Assembly: GCA_050261515.1 (NCBI GenBank)
Contig: JBLNDJ010000017.1
Location: forward strand, 1-64,000
DNA: 64,000 nt
Reading direction: 5' to 3'
Origin: JBLNDJ01 sp050261515
GTDB taxonomy: Bacteria; Acidobacteriota; Terriglobia; Bryobacterales; Bryobacteraceae
How positions within the stretch are numbered: the stretch's first letter is position 1; each line of letters begins with the position of its first letter. The notes under the pieces are model-generated. The model was given only the letters and a program-made list of their open reading frames with translations. It did not search any database and was not told the origin of the DNA. Shown one piece after another: positions 27,794 through 36,326 of this stretch. Position numbers and translations under genes: made by a program.

Positions 27794-30700
27794 TCAGTTC
27801 AGTGAGTCGCCCCGCAGCTCATACCGCGCGGGGAGGAAGTCGTGCTGGGCGGCGACGGAGTCTTCGAACAGCTTGCGGGCTTCGGCGTCGCGGCCGGCGC
27901 GCTTGCGCACCAGGCCGAGGAGGTAGCGGGCTTCGGCTCGATGACGCGCGTTTGTGGAGTCGACCTCGGTGTTCGCGAAGTCCTCGAAACGTTTGGCGAG
28001 TTTGCCGGCTTCGTCGGCGCGGCCTAGTTTGTCGAGCGCGAGCACCATGTAGAAGTTGTCGCTGTTCCAACTGTCGCGGTCGCCCGTGAGCTGGCCGATG
28101 CCGTCGATGCTCTTCTCGTACTCCTGCTTCGCTTCAGCGGCCTTGCCCTGCGCTTCGAGCGCGCGGGCGATGTAGTAGTGCATGCGCGGCGTGGACTGGA
28201 ACTGGAAATCGTCCACACCGAGCGAGACCGGCGGCTTCATGGCCGATTGGAACAGCTCGAGCGCTTCGGCGTACTTCGCCTTTTTGAACGCGATGGCACC
28301 GGTGCCGTAGCGCATCATCCGGTACTTGTCGCGCAGGCCGTAGGAGCGGTGGCGCGGGGCGAACTCGTGGGTGGCGATGAGCTTCTCGGCTTCGTCGTAG
28401 CGGCCCTTGATGAGGTTGGCGGTGAGGACGCCCTCGGCGAGGTCGTCGTCCTTGGGCGAGCGCGCGAGCGCCTTGCTGAGCACAGCGAGCTGCTCATCGA
28501 AACGGCCGGCCTTGGCGTAGACCGCGCTGAGGTCGTTGAGCGTCCGGATGTGCTCGGGGTTCAGTTCGATGGCGCGCTCGAGCTGCTCGGCGGCTTTCTC
28601 GACCGGAGCGCCCTGCTCGGCGTATGCGAGGCCGAGCGCGCGGCGGGAATGGAAGTCCGAGGGATTCGCATCGACGGCGGCCTCCCATTGCCGGATCGCT
28701 TCGGCCGGACGCCCGCGGAAGTAGAGCAGGCACGCGAGAGCGTAGCGCGCGACAGCGTCCTTCGGGTCCGCCTGCACGGCTTCGGCGAGCGGAGCTTCGG
28801 ATTCCTCGCGGTAGGGGAAGCGGTCGATGTTGGCCGCGGCGGCGCGGGCCTTCTTCAGGTACTCGGGCACGAGCGCCGTGTCGCCCGCGTGCTTCAGACA
28901 GGAAGCGAGCGTGTAATAAAACTCGGGCGGCGTGCCCCATGGATCTTTGTTGTTCTGCTCGACCATGCGCAGGACTTCGACGGCTTCCTTCCACTTGTTG
29001 AGGCGGCGGTAGAAGATCGAGACGTCGATGGCTTCCTGGCTCTGGCCTCCCATGAGGCGCAACAGCTCGGCCTTCGCCTGCGCGTCGCCGGTGAGGAAGA
29101 AGCGTTCGGCGAGCGAGAAGCGGTCAGCCGGATCGATGCGTTCGATTTCGGCGAGCTGCGCGAGCGCGCGCTGTTTGTCACCCTGTTCGCGGCGCGTGAG
29201 CGCCAGCAGTGTACGGGCGTTGAGGTCGTAGCCGTTGGCGACGATAGCGCGGCCGAGGTGGCTCGCGGCGGATTCGTAGTCCTTCTTCAGGAAGGCGAGG
29301 CGGCCGAGCTGGTATTCGCGCTCGCCGTAGTAGGCACTGTGCGGCCAGATGTAATAGAGGTTGCGCTCCGCGCGGGCGTCGTCGCCAACGGCGAACTGGC
29401 TCATCGCGAGGTAGTAGTAGCCCTCGTCCTGGTAGGGGTCGCGCTCGATCACTTTCTCGAGATGCTTGACGGCGCTCGCGTAGCGGCCCGCGTTGTAGTC
29501 GGTGATTCCGAGCAGCAGGTGCGCGCGGGAGTAGCCGGGGTCGCGCTCGAGGGCCTTGTTGATCAGGCTCAGCGCCGATTCGTAGTTCAGCTCTTTGAGC
29601 TTGAACTCGGCGGCGAGGGTGAGTTCTTCGACGCCCATCTGGTCGGGCGTCTTCTGCGGGTTTTCGAGCGGGCGGGTGAAGGGCGTGTATTCCTTGCGGC
29701 CGGGATTCGTGTCGGGCCGGTGGTAGTTCATGACCTCGCGGCCCTTGGCGTCGGTGACGATCACGGCGAGGCCCTTCGCGTCCGCGGCGCCGGGGACGTC
29801 GGCGCTGAAGGGCTTGGCGGGGGTGAGATCGGCGCGGGTGTTGAGCAGTTCCTTGCCGGCGGCGGTGACTTTGATGGTGGCGCCGTTGAGAACACGGGTG
29901 GCGGCGAGGCGCACACGCGCGGCTTCGAGGTTGAGGGCGACATCGCGGGTGATGGTGGTCAGTCCGCCGATTCCGGAGACGGGAACCCACCACTCGCTCC
30001 AGTTCTCGACCTTGTGCGGTCCGACCCATTCGTAGTGGCCGTCCCAGACGTGGCGGCCGCTCTGGACTTCGACGTAGGGACCGGCGTTGTCTGTGTAGCC
30101 GCGCTCATAGGTCTTGGACTCGGGGCCGTAGCCGAAGGTCCACATCTTCATGCCCTGGACGATGCGGCGGTCGGCGTAACGGAACACGCCGTAATCGCGA
30201 TCGTACTGCCAGGCGCCCTCGAAGTCGTCATAGATGTCGATGCCGAAGACGCCGAGCATGTGCTTGTTGTTGCGGTCCCAACTGTAATCCGTGCCGTTGT
30301 AGACCGGCCAGTCGGCGATCTCGGAGGTAGTGTGGCCGATGGTGCGGCTCATCGGATAGATGAAGCGGGTTTTTTCGGTAGCGGCGAGGCCTGCGCTGAT
30401 CCAGAACATCTGGGGCATGCGGCCTTCGCGCCGGTTGTAGCAGAAGACGCTCATCTGGAGCGCCGCGACGCCGGGGTACAGCGTGGCCGAGAGGTTGACC
30501 TTCATGTGGTAGACGGGATCGATTTCGCTGAGCATCAGCGAGACGCTGCCGTCCTCGTGCCGGATGATTTTGTTCGACCAGTAGGGCTCGCTGTAGAGCG
30601 TGAGCATGTGGAGGTCGTGCGGGCCGGTGAGCTCGATGCCGGATATGGGCCAACTGATGCGCGGGTTGTAATGGGCGGGTTTGACGGTGTCGTTGCGGTA

Positions 30701-31021
30701 GAAGACCTCGCGGCCACGGATCTTGTCATAGAGGGAATAGATCCTGCCGCCGAATTCGGGGATGTAGGTGATCTTGAGGTATTCGTTCTCAACGAAGATG
30801 ACGCGGTAGGGGCGCGGCTTGGGGCCGCCTTCCTTGTAGGGGAGGATGTAGGTGGTGAACGGGTACATGCCGGTGACGGTGGAGTTGCTGAAGAGCGGAG
30901 GCTCCATCTCGCGGCCGGAATGCACGTAGGACGGAATGTTGAGCGTGCCCTCGGACACGCGGACGGCTGGCTCGGCGGCAAGCAAAGCGAAGGGAATGAA
31001 GAAAAGAGCAAGGCGCTTCAT
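27794..31021 (-). CDS. Secreted DUF5107 domain protein with TPR repeats
   Basis: With the ATG at 31021 the protein has 1,075 residues and signal peptide MKRLALFFIPFALLAAEP; the frame continues 77 codons upstream into the divergent gene but without signal or similarity. Residues about 35-330 form a DUF5107 domain, a galactose-mutarotase-like beta-sandwich (YLKITYIPEFGGRIYSLYDK, FWISAGLAATEKTRFIYP). From about 500 to the end there are many TPR helices (ALSLINKALERDPGYSRAHL, AVKHLEKVIERDPYQDEGYY, RAIELNPEHIRTLNDLSAVY). DUF5107 proteins are associated with glycan use; the enzymatic role is open. Forms a two-gene operon with the GH42-like enzyme. Confidence 0.85.
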   Translation of the reverse strand: MKRLALFFIPFALLAAEPAVRVSEGTLNIPSYVHSGREMEPPLFSNSTVTGMYPFTTYILPYKEGGPKPRPYRVIFVENEYLKITYIPEFGGRIYSLYDKIRGREVFYRNDTVKPAHYNPRISWPISGIELTGPHDLHMLTLYSEPYWSNKIIRHEDGSVSLMLSEIDPVYHMKVNLSATLYPGVAALQMSVFCYNRREGRMPQMFWISAGLAATEKTRFIYPMSRTIGHTTSEIADWPVYNGTDYSWDRNNKHMLGVFGIDIYDDFEGAWQYDRDYGVFRYADRRIVQGMKMWTFGYGPESKTYERGYTDNAGPYVEVQSGRHVWDGHYEWVGPHKVENWSEWWVPVSGIGGLTTITRDVALNLEAARVRLAATRVLNGATIKVTAAGKELLNTRADLTPAKPFSADVPGAADAKGLAVIVTDAKGREVMNYHRPDTNPGRKEYTPFTRPLENPQKTPDQMGVEELTLAAEFKLKELNYESALSLINKALERDPGYSRAHLLLGITDYNAGRYASAVKHLEKVIERDPYQDEGYYYLAMSQFAVGDDARAERNLYYIWPHSAYYGEREYQLGRLAFLKKDYESAASHLGRAIVANGYDLNARTLLALTRREQGDKQRALAQLAEIERIDPADRFSLAERFFLTGDAQAKAELLRLMGGQSQEAIDVSIFYRRLNKWKEAVEVLRMVEQNNKDPWGTPPEFYYTLASCLKHAGDTALVPEYLKKARAAAANIDRFPYREESEAPLAEAVQADPKDAVARYALACLLYFRGRPAEAIRQWEAAVDANPSDFHSRRALGLAYAEQGAPVEKAAEQLERAIELNPEHIRTLNDLSAVYAKAGRFDEQLAVLSKALARSPKDDDLAEGVLTANLIKGRYDEAEKLIATHEFAPRHRSYGLRDKYRMMRYGTGAIAFKKAKYAEALELFQSAMKPPVSLGVDDFQFQSTPRMHYYIARALEAQGKAAEAKQEYEKSIDGIGQLTGDRDSWNSDNFYMVLALDKLGRADEAGKLAKRFEDFANTEVDSTNARHRAEARYLLGLVRKRAGRDAEARKLFEDSVAAQHDFLPARYELRGDSLN

Positions 31022-31135
31022 CCGTATTAGTGTAGCGGGAGAGCCGGCGGGGATTGAGGGCGGTTTGTTAAGTGCGTGCCCGGATTGACGCGCCCCTCGC
31101 CGGCTGAGAAGATAAGCACGCAACCCGGAGATCTC

Positions 31136-32389
31136 ATGAACACCGACCGCCGTCATTTTCTTTCCGCCGCCGTGGCCGGCACTCTCGCCTCCGGCGCCCG
31201 CGGCGCCGAGACGGTCCAGGACCGTTATCGCAAGCTCGACAGCATCCTGCAAAGCCCCGTCCTGAAAAAGCAGCTATTTCAGACACCCGTCGTCATCGAG
31301 AGCGTCGAATTGCTCCGCTACAACAACAGCTATCTCTGCCGGGTGCGATCCAAAGACGGCGCCGAAGGCATCGCCGTCGCCCACACCGGCATGAGCACAT
31401 TCTTTCCTATCTTTCTGAAGAACGTTCAACCGTTTCTGATCGGGAAGGATGCGCGCGAACTCGACCTGATCCTGGAAAAGATCTATATCTACCAGTTCAA
31501 TTTCCGCCTGAACGGCATGGCTTTAGGCCTGCCGCTCGCGACCGCGGAATTCGCCATCCTCGACATGCTCGGCCGAATCGCCGGCAAGCCCGTCGCGCAG
31601 TTGATTGGCGAGATCCATAATCCCGAGGTCGGGCTGTACATGGCCACCGAATGGCGCGAGAAGCCGGTTGACGAATCGATCGAGCTGATCAAGAAAGCTT
31701 TCTACTCGCGCGACGTGCGCGCGCTCAAGATCAAAATCGGCGGCCTTATGTTCATGACGACGGATATGTACGCCGCCGGGCCGCGAGGGCGGACGGAGAC
31801 GATGATTCCGCTGGTCCGCAAGACCTTCGGCGACGACGTCGCGCTGTACGCCGATTCGAACAGCTTTTACTCCGTCCCCGAAGCGATCCGCACCGGCCGG
31901 CTGCTCGAGGAATACAAATACCGCTACTTCGAAGAGCCCGTCATGTTCGATCACCTCGAGGAGATCAAGCAGGTCGCGGACACCCTCACCATCCCCATCG
32001 CCAACGGCGAACAGGATTACAGCTATTACGGATTCCGCTGGCTCATCGCCCACGACGGCGTGGAAATCGTGCAGCCGGACAACTACTACTTCGGCGGCCT
32101 CATTCGCTCCATGAAGGTGGCGCGTATGGCGGCTGCCTACGGCAGGCAGTGTGTGCCGCACATGTCCGGCGGCGGGCTCGGCAACGTTTACAACATACAG
32201 TTCGTATCCGCCCTACCCAACGCCGGCGAGCACCACGAGTTCAAGGAGATCGGCGCAAACATCCGGTTCGAATGCAAGACCTCGCCGCTGAAGATCGCGA
32301 ACGGCAAGATCAAGGTCCCCACCGGCCCCGGCTTCGGGGTGGATTTCGATCCCGAATGGATCGCGAAGCACCAGCCCGTGAGGCTCTGA
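31136..32389 (+). CDS. Mandelate racemase/muconate lactonizing (enolase superfamily) enzyme, Tat signal
   Basis: This 417-residue protein begins with NTDRRHFLSAAVAGTLASG, a Tat-like signal in which DRRHFL stands for SRRxFL. The barrel keeps a complete active site: LKIKIGG (KxK), ALYADSNS (Asp ligand), RYFEEPV (Glu ligand), IANGEQD (Glu ligand), VQPDNYYFGG and CVPHMSGGG (His). It should therefore be an active sugar-acid dehydratase or racemase, probably exported. CGGAG precedes the ATG. It is divergent from the DUF5107/GH42 operon, with a 114-bp shared upstream region, so the three may be controlled together. Confidence 0.87.
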   Translation: MNTDRRHFLSAAVAGTLASGARGAETVQDRYRKLDSILQSPVLKKQLFQTPVVIESVELLRYNNSYLCRVRSKDGAEGIAVAHTGMSTFFPIFLKNVQPFLIGKDARELDLILEKIYIYQFNFRLNGMALGLPLATAEFAILDMLGRIAGKPVAQLIGEIHNPEVGLYMATEWREKPVDESIELIKKAFYSRDVRALKIKIGGLMFMTTDMYAAGPRGRTETMIPLVRKTFGDDVALYADSNSFYSVPEAIRTGRLLEEYKYRYFEEPVMFDHLEEIKQVADTLTIPIANGEQDYSYYGFRWLIAHDGVEIVQPDNYYFGGLIRSMKVARMAAAYGRQCVPHMSGGGLGNVYNIQFVSALPNAGEHHEFKEIGANIRFECKTSPLKIANGKIKVPTGPGFGVDFDPEWIAKHQPVRL

Positions 32390-32436
32390 GCCCCCGGTTG
32401 GAGCCGGGAAGTGTTCTTTGTGATAGCGTGAGCGGA

Positions 32437-33972
32437 ATGCGAAAGCGCGGCAGCATCGCGGGGCTGTGGCGCGCGACTCTCCACAGCGATGTGTGCGTCC
32501 TTCTGCTGATCGCCGCACTCAGCGTTCTCCTGCGAACTCTGGTGAACGGCCAGTACGGTTTCCACAGGGACGAGTTGTTGACCTACAGCAATGCCGGCCG
32601 CCTCGAATGGGGCTACGTCCCTTACCCTCCCCTGACGCCTTTCCTTGCCCGAATCGAATTGGGAGTCTTCGGCGCCTCGCTCCGCGGCTTTCGCTTCTTC
32701 GGAGCCGTGGCCCAAAGCCTCATGATGCTCCTGGCCGGACTTTCCGCGCGCGAACTCGGGGGCGGACGCCGGGCCCAGGTTGTTGCGGCGATTGCGTCGG
32801 CCATTGGCGGGGTTACGCTCGTGCACGGCTCGTTCTACTCCTATACGTCGTTCGATCTGATGTCCTGGATCCTGGTTGCGTACTTCCTCATCCGGCTGCT
32901 GAAGTCGGAGGACCCCCGCTGGTGGCTGGCCGTGGGCGCAGGCATCGGTCTGGGCATGATGGCAAAGTACTCCATCGCTTTCTTTGCACTGGGCGTTCTA
33001 GGCGGACTGTTGCTGACGCCCGCCCGGCGGCACCTGCAAACTCCATGGCCGTGGTGCGGAGCAGCGCTAGCCGTGCTGATCGTACTTCCCAATCTCATAT
33101 GGCAGGCGCAACACGATTTTGTCTCGCTGGCTTACTTGCGAAGCATCCACGCGCGCGACATCGCACGCGGCTCCACGGACTACTTCCTGCTGAATCAGCT
33201 CTGGAAGACCACGAACTTCGTTACGGCGCCCCTGTGGCTGGCGGGGCTTTGGTACCTGTTCCGGAGGCCTGAAGGGGCACGCTATCGGATGCTCGGCTGG
33301 GCGTATGTCATCACGCTGGCGGCACTCTGGGCCGCAAAGGGCCGCGACTACTATCTCGCGCCCGCCTATCCGATGCTGATCGCGGCGGGCGCCGTGTGGG
33401 GCGAGCAGTGGGTCAACTCGCTGGCTCCTCGCGCCGCCGCCGGGATCCGCCGGTCCACATGGATTACTCTAGTGTGCGCAACCCTGTGCTCCGCCGCCGT
33501 GACGCTTCCCATCGCGCCTGTGAACTCGCGCTGGTGGCGGGTCGCCGACAGTGTCAACGGCAATTTCAACATGGAAATCGGATGGCCGGAGATGGCCGAA
33601 ACGGTCGCCAAAATTCGCGATTCCTTACCGGCCGAAGAGCGGGCCAACGTTGCGATCCTGGCCGGCGATGAAGGCGAAGCCGGCGCGATCAATCTTTATG
33701 GGCCGGCCCACGGGTTGCCAGGGGCCATCAGCGGCATGAATTCAAACTGGTATCGCGGGTACGGCGAACGGCCGGCCCAGACGGTGATCACTTTGGGACT
33801 GCATCGCGATGTTCTCGAACCCAACTTCGAGTCGTGCGTCCTGGCCGGACGTGTGACGAACCGCTACGGCATCGCGAACAGCGCCGTGGCCGGATGGGAT
33901 GAAATTTTCATCTGCCGCCGCCTCCGCCGGCCGTGGCCGGAGTTCTGGAAGGGGTTCCGATATTACGGGTGA
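32437..33972 (+). CDS. Membrane glycosyltransferase of the ArnT/GT39 (PMT_2) type
   Basis: A 511-residue polytopic protein with about 10-11 membrane helices. The first periplasmic loop carries GFHRDELLTYSNAGRLEWG, containing the Asp-Glu pair conserved in GT39/GT83 enzymes, followed by YPPLTPFLARI. A soluble C-terminal part (VAILAGDEGEAGAINLYGP; VITLGLHRDVLEPNF) is usual for this acidobacterial group. Such enzymes move a sugar from a polyprenyl-phosphate donor to lipid or protein on the outer side of the inner membrane. ATG 32437 was chosen; GTG at 32428 is equally possible. A small CCCGG/CCGGG hairpin lies between this and the previous gene. Confidence 0.82.
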   Translation: MRKRGSIAGLWRATLHSDVCVLLLIAALSVLLRTLVNGQYGFHRDELLTYSNAGRLEWGYVPYPPLTPFLARIELGVFGASLRGFRFFGAVAQSLMMLLAGLSARELGGGRRAQVVAAIASAIGGVTLVHGSFYSYTSFDLMSWILVAYFLIRLLKSEDPRWWLAVGAGIGLGMMAKYSIAFFALGVLGGLLLTPARRHLQTPWPWCGAALAVLIVLPNLIWQAQHDFVSLAYLRSIHARDIARGSTDYFLLNQLWKTTNFVTAPLWLAGLWYLFRRPEGARYRMLGWAYVITLAALWAAKGRDYYLAPAYPMLIAAGAVWGEQWVNSLAPRAAAGIRRSTWITLVCATLCSAAVTLPIAPVNSRWWRVADSVNGNFNMEIGWPEMAETVAKIRDSLPAEERANVAILAGDEGEAGAINLYGPAHGLPGAISGMNSNWYRGYGERPAQTVITLGLHRDVLEPNFESCVLAGRVTNRYGIANSAVAGWDEIFICRRLRRPWPEFWKGFRYYG

Positions 33973-33990
33973 GCTCGGGCAAGACGCCAT

Positions 33991-34131
33991 GAGATTCGCG
34001 GCGGCGTGGTGACCTGGGATGTGCCGCATGGGCCGGACGGGCTGATCCCGGAGGAGTTCCTGAGCAGGCTGCGGGCGATCGGGGCCCGCCGGACTCCAAT
34101 GCAGGCGCTGCGGCATCCGTATAATGGGTGA
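33991..34131 (+). pseudogene. Possible C-terminal remnant of a glycosidase (GH29-like tail)
   Basis: In the same frame as the GT39 gene, after its TGA, the codons read EIRGGVVTWDVPHGPDG followed by LIPEEFLSRLRAIG and stop at 34129-34131. That pattern is very like the closing strand and helix of alpha-L-fucosidase-type barrels, in which a G-x-V-x-W-D-V-P strand precedes IPxxFLxxLRAIG. No start codon, signal or catalytic part accompanies it, so at best it is the tail of a lost gene. Family assignment comes from pattern memory only. Confidence 0.3.
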
Positions 34132-34145
34132 ACGCTTCGCGTCGC

Positions 34146-36326
34146 ATGGTGCATCTACTCCGATTTCTAGTCCGCCTGATTCTTCGCGTCTGGTTCCGCG
34201 TTCGCATACGGGGGACGATGGAGCCGCACGAGCGGCTGGTCATCGTTTCCAATCACGAATCGCTGCTGGACGGCGTGCTGCTCGGCGCGTTCCTGCCCGT
34301 GGTGCCGGTTCCGGTGCTGCACTCGGAAATCATGAAGCACTGGTTCGTGCGGCTGCCCATGCAGTTGTTCGATCACCTCGTTGTGGACACCGCTCACCCG
34401 CTGGCCATGAAGGCCGTCATCAACATGGTCGAGGCCGGGCGGCCCGTGCTCATCTTTCCCGAAGGGCGCGTGACGGTCACCGGCTCGATGATGAAGGTCT
34501 ACGAGGGCCCGGCGTTTGTCGCCGCCAAGACCGGCGCGCGCGTGATCCCGGTCCATATCGACGGCGCGGTGTACTCGATCTTCAGCCGCATGCGCGGCGA
34601 TTTTCCGAAGAAGCTGTTCCCGCGCATCACGGTCACGATCCATCCGCCGGAGCGCATCGAGACGCCGGACGTGGCGAAATCGAAGCTGCGGAGGCGGCTC
34701 GAGACGGACCGCCTGCGGAAGATCCTACAGCAGACCGCGTTCGCCTCGCGCCGGCCCACGACGCTGTTCCCCGCCCTGCTCGATACCATCGGCACGTTCG
34801 GCCGCGGCCGCCGCATCCTCGAAGACACCCGGCAGGAGCAGACCTACGGGCGGCTGCTCACGGCGTCGCTCGCGCTCGGCCGCATTGTGGCGAAACTGAC
34901 GCGCGAGGGCGAGTTCACCGGCGTGCTGCTGCCGAACGTGAGCACGACGGTGGCGCTGCTGATGGGGATGTTTGCCACGCGGCGCGTGCCCGCGATGCTG
35001 AACTACACGGCCGGGCCGGAAAACCTGCAACACGCGTGCCGGCTGGCGAACCTGCGGACGGTGATCACGTCGCGCGCGTTCATCGAGAAAGCGCGGCTGG
35101 AAGCCGTGGCGGAGCGGCTGGAAAAGGTTTCGCAGGTGGTGTACCTCGAGGACTTGCGAAAGCGCTTCAGTCTCGCGGACAAGTTGTGGCTGATGGGCTG
35201 GGCGCGCTGGTTCCCGCGCAGGACGATGGCGGCCGCGCGGCCGGAGGAGCCCGCGGTGATCGTGTTTACGTCGGGATCCGAGGGCCGGCCGAAAGGCGTG
35301 GCGATCAGCCATGACGCGATTCTGGCGAACCTCGCGCAGGCACACGCCGTCATCGAGTTCAAGCCCAGCGACAAGTTCATGAGCACGCTGCCGCTGTTCC
35401 ACATGTTCGGCCTCACGATCGGCGTGTTCCTGCCCCTGCTGGCCGGCTCGCGCATTTACCTCTACACCTCACCGCTGCACTACCGCGTGATTCCGGAGCT
35501 CATCTACGACCGCGATTGCACCGTGCTGTTCGCCTCGAGCACGTTTCTCGGCAACTACGCGAAGTACGCGAATCCGTTCGATTTTCAGAGCCTGCGCATC
35601 GTGGTGGCGGGCGCCGAGCGGCTGGCGCCGGAGGTGCGGAAGGTGTGGGCCGACAAATTCGGCCTGCGCATTCTCGAAGGCTACGGCGTCACCGAAACGG
35701 CGCCGGTGCTCTCGGTGAACACTCCGATGGCATCGAAGGAAGGCACCACCGGCGAGATCTTCCCGGGGATCGATTACCGCATAGAGCCTGTGCCGGGAAT
35801 CGAGGACGCGGGCGTGCTGCACGTGCGCGGCCCCAACGTGATGCTCGGCTACCTGAAGGAGGATGAGCCGGGCGCCATCGAACCCGTGCATTCGATCTAC
35901 GGCGAGGGCTGGTACAGCACCGGGGACGTCGCGTCGGTGGACGAGGCGGGATTCATCACGATTCGGGGGCGCGTGAAGCGGTTCGCGAAGGTGGCGGGCG
36001 AGATGGTGTCGCTCGAACTGGTGGAGCGCATCGCGGCGGCGGCGTCTCCGGATTTCGAACATGCCTCGGCGGCCGTGACCGAGCCCGGACGCGGCGAAAC
36101 CATCGTGCTGTTCACCGAGGACACCCACCTGCGGCGCGAGCGGTTGCAGCAGGCGGCTCGCGACATCGGCGCGCCGGAGCTCGCGATTCCGCGCCGCGTG
36201 ATTCATGTCACCGAGATCCCCGTGCTCGGCAGCGGGAAGAAGGATTACGTCGTGCTGAACCGCATGGCGCGCGAGGCTAGCGGAGCGCCAGTTCCAGCCC
36301 TCCCAGAACTCCGCGGCCGGGCATGA
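34146..36326 (+). CDS. aas: Bifunctional acyl-glycerophospholipid acyltransferase/acyl-ACP synthetase (Aas-like)
   Basis: The 726-residue protein begins with a PlsC acyltransferase domain (NHESLLDG for the NHx4D catalytic motif, FPEGRVTVTGS for substrate binding) and continues as an AMP-forming acyl-ACP synthetase (FTSGSEGRPKGV P-loop, LPLFHMFGLT, LEGYGVTETAP, WYSTGDVASV). Length and order match E. coli Aas (719 residues), which re-acylates lysophosphatidylethanolamine at the inner membrane. The ATG at 34146 aligns with the Aas N-terminus; a GTG at 34128 would lie only 2 nt after a TATAAT box at 34120-34125, too early to be in the transcript. The 3' end overlaps the convergent receptor gene by 50 bp. 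Confidence 0.88.
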   Translation: MVHLLRFLVRLILRVWFRVRIRGTMEPHERLVIVSNHESLLDGVLLGAFLPVVPVPVLHSEIMKHWFVRLPMQLFDHLVVDTAHPLAMKAVINMVEAGRPVLIFPEGRVTVTGSMMKVYEGPAFVAAKTGARVIPVHIDGAVYSIFSRMRGDFPKKLFPRITVTIHPPERIETPDVAKSKLRRRLETDRLRKILQQTAFASRRPTTLFPALLDTIGTFGRGRRILEDTRQEQTYGRLLTASLALGRIVAKLTREGEFTGVLLPNVSTTVALLMGMFATRRVPAMLNYTAGPENLQHACRLANLRTVITSRAFIEKARLEAVAERLEKVSQVVYLEDLRKRFSLADKLWLMGWARWFPRRTMAAARPEEPAVIVFTSGSEGRPKGVAISHDAILANLAQAHAVIEFKPSDKFMSTLPLFHMFGLTIGVFLPLLAGSRIYLYTSPLHYRVIPELIYDRDCTVLFASSTFLGNYAKYANPFDFQSLRIVVAGAERLAPEVRKVWADKFGLRILEGYGVTETAPVLSVNTPMASKEGTTGEIFPGIDYRIEPVPGIEDAGVLHVRGPNVMLGYLKEDEPGAIEPVHSIYGEGWYSTGDVASVDEAGFITIRGRVKRFAKVAGEMVSLELVERIAAAASPDFEHASAAVTEPGRGETIVLFTEDTHLRRERLQQAARDIGAPELAIPRRVIHVTEIPVLGSGKKDYVVLNRMAREASGAPVPALPELRGRA

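Noticed and set aside
28178..31030. 950-codon open frame antisense to the DUF5107/TPR gene
   Set aside because: GC-rich DNA leaves long stop-free antisense frames; the translation is low-complexity with no signal or domain, while the other strand has TPR and DUF5107 motifs.
33970..34131. Read-through or selenocysteine at the GT39 stop TGA
   Set aside because: The GT39 protein is already full length, the tail resembles another family, and no redox motif surrounds the TGA.
34128..34145. GTG start for the Aas-like gene
   Set aside because: It lies 2 nt after a TATAAT box and the ATG at 34146 aligns with the family N-terminus.
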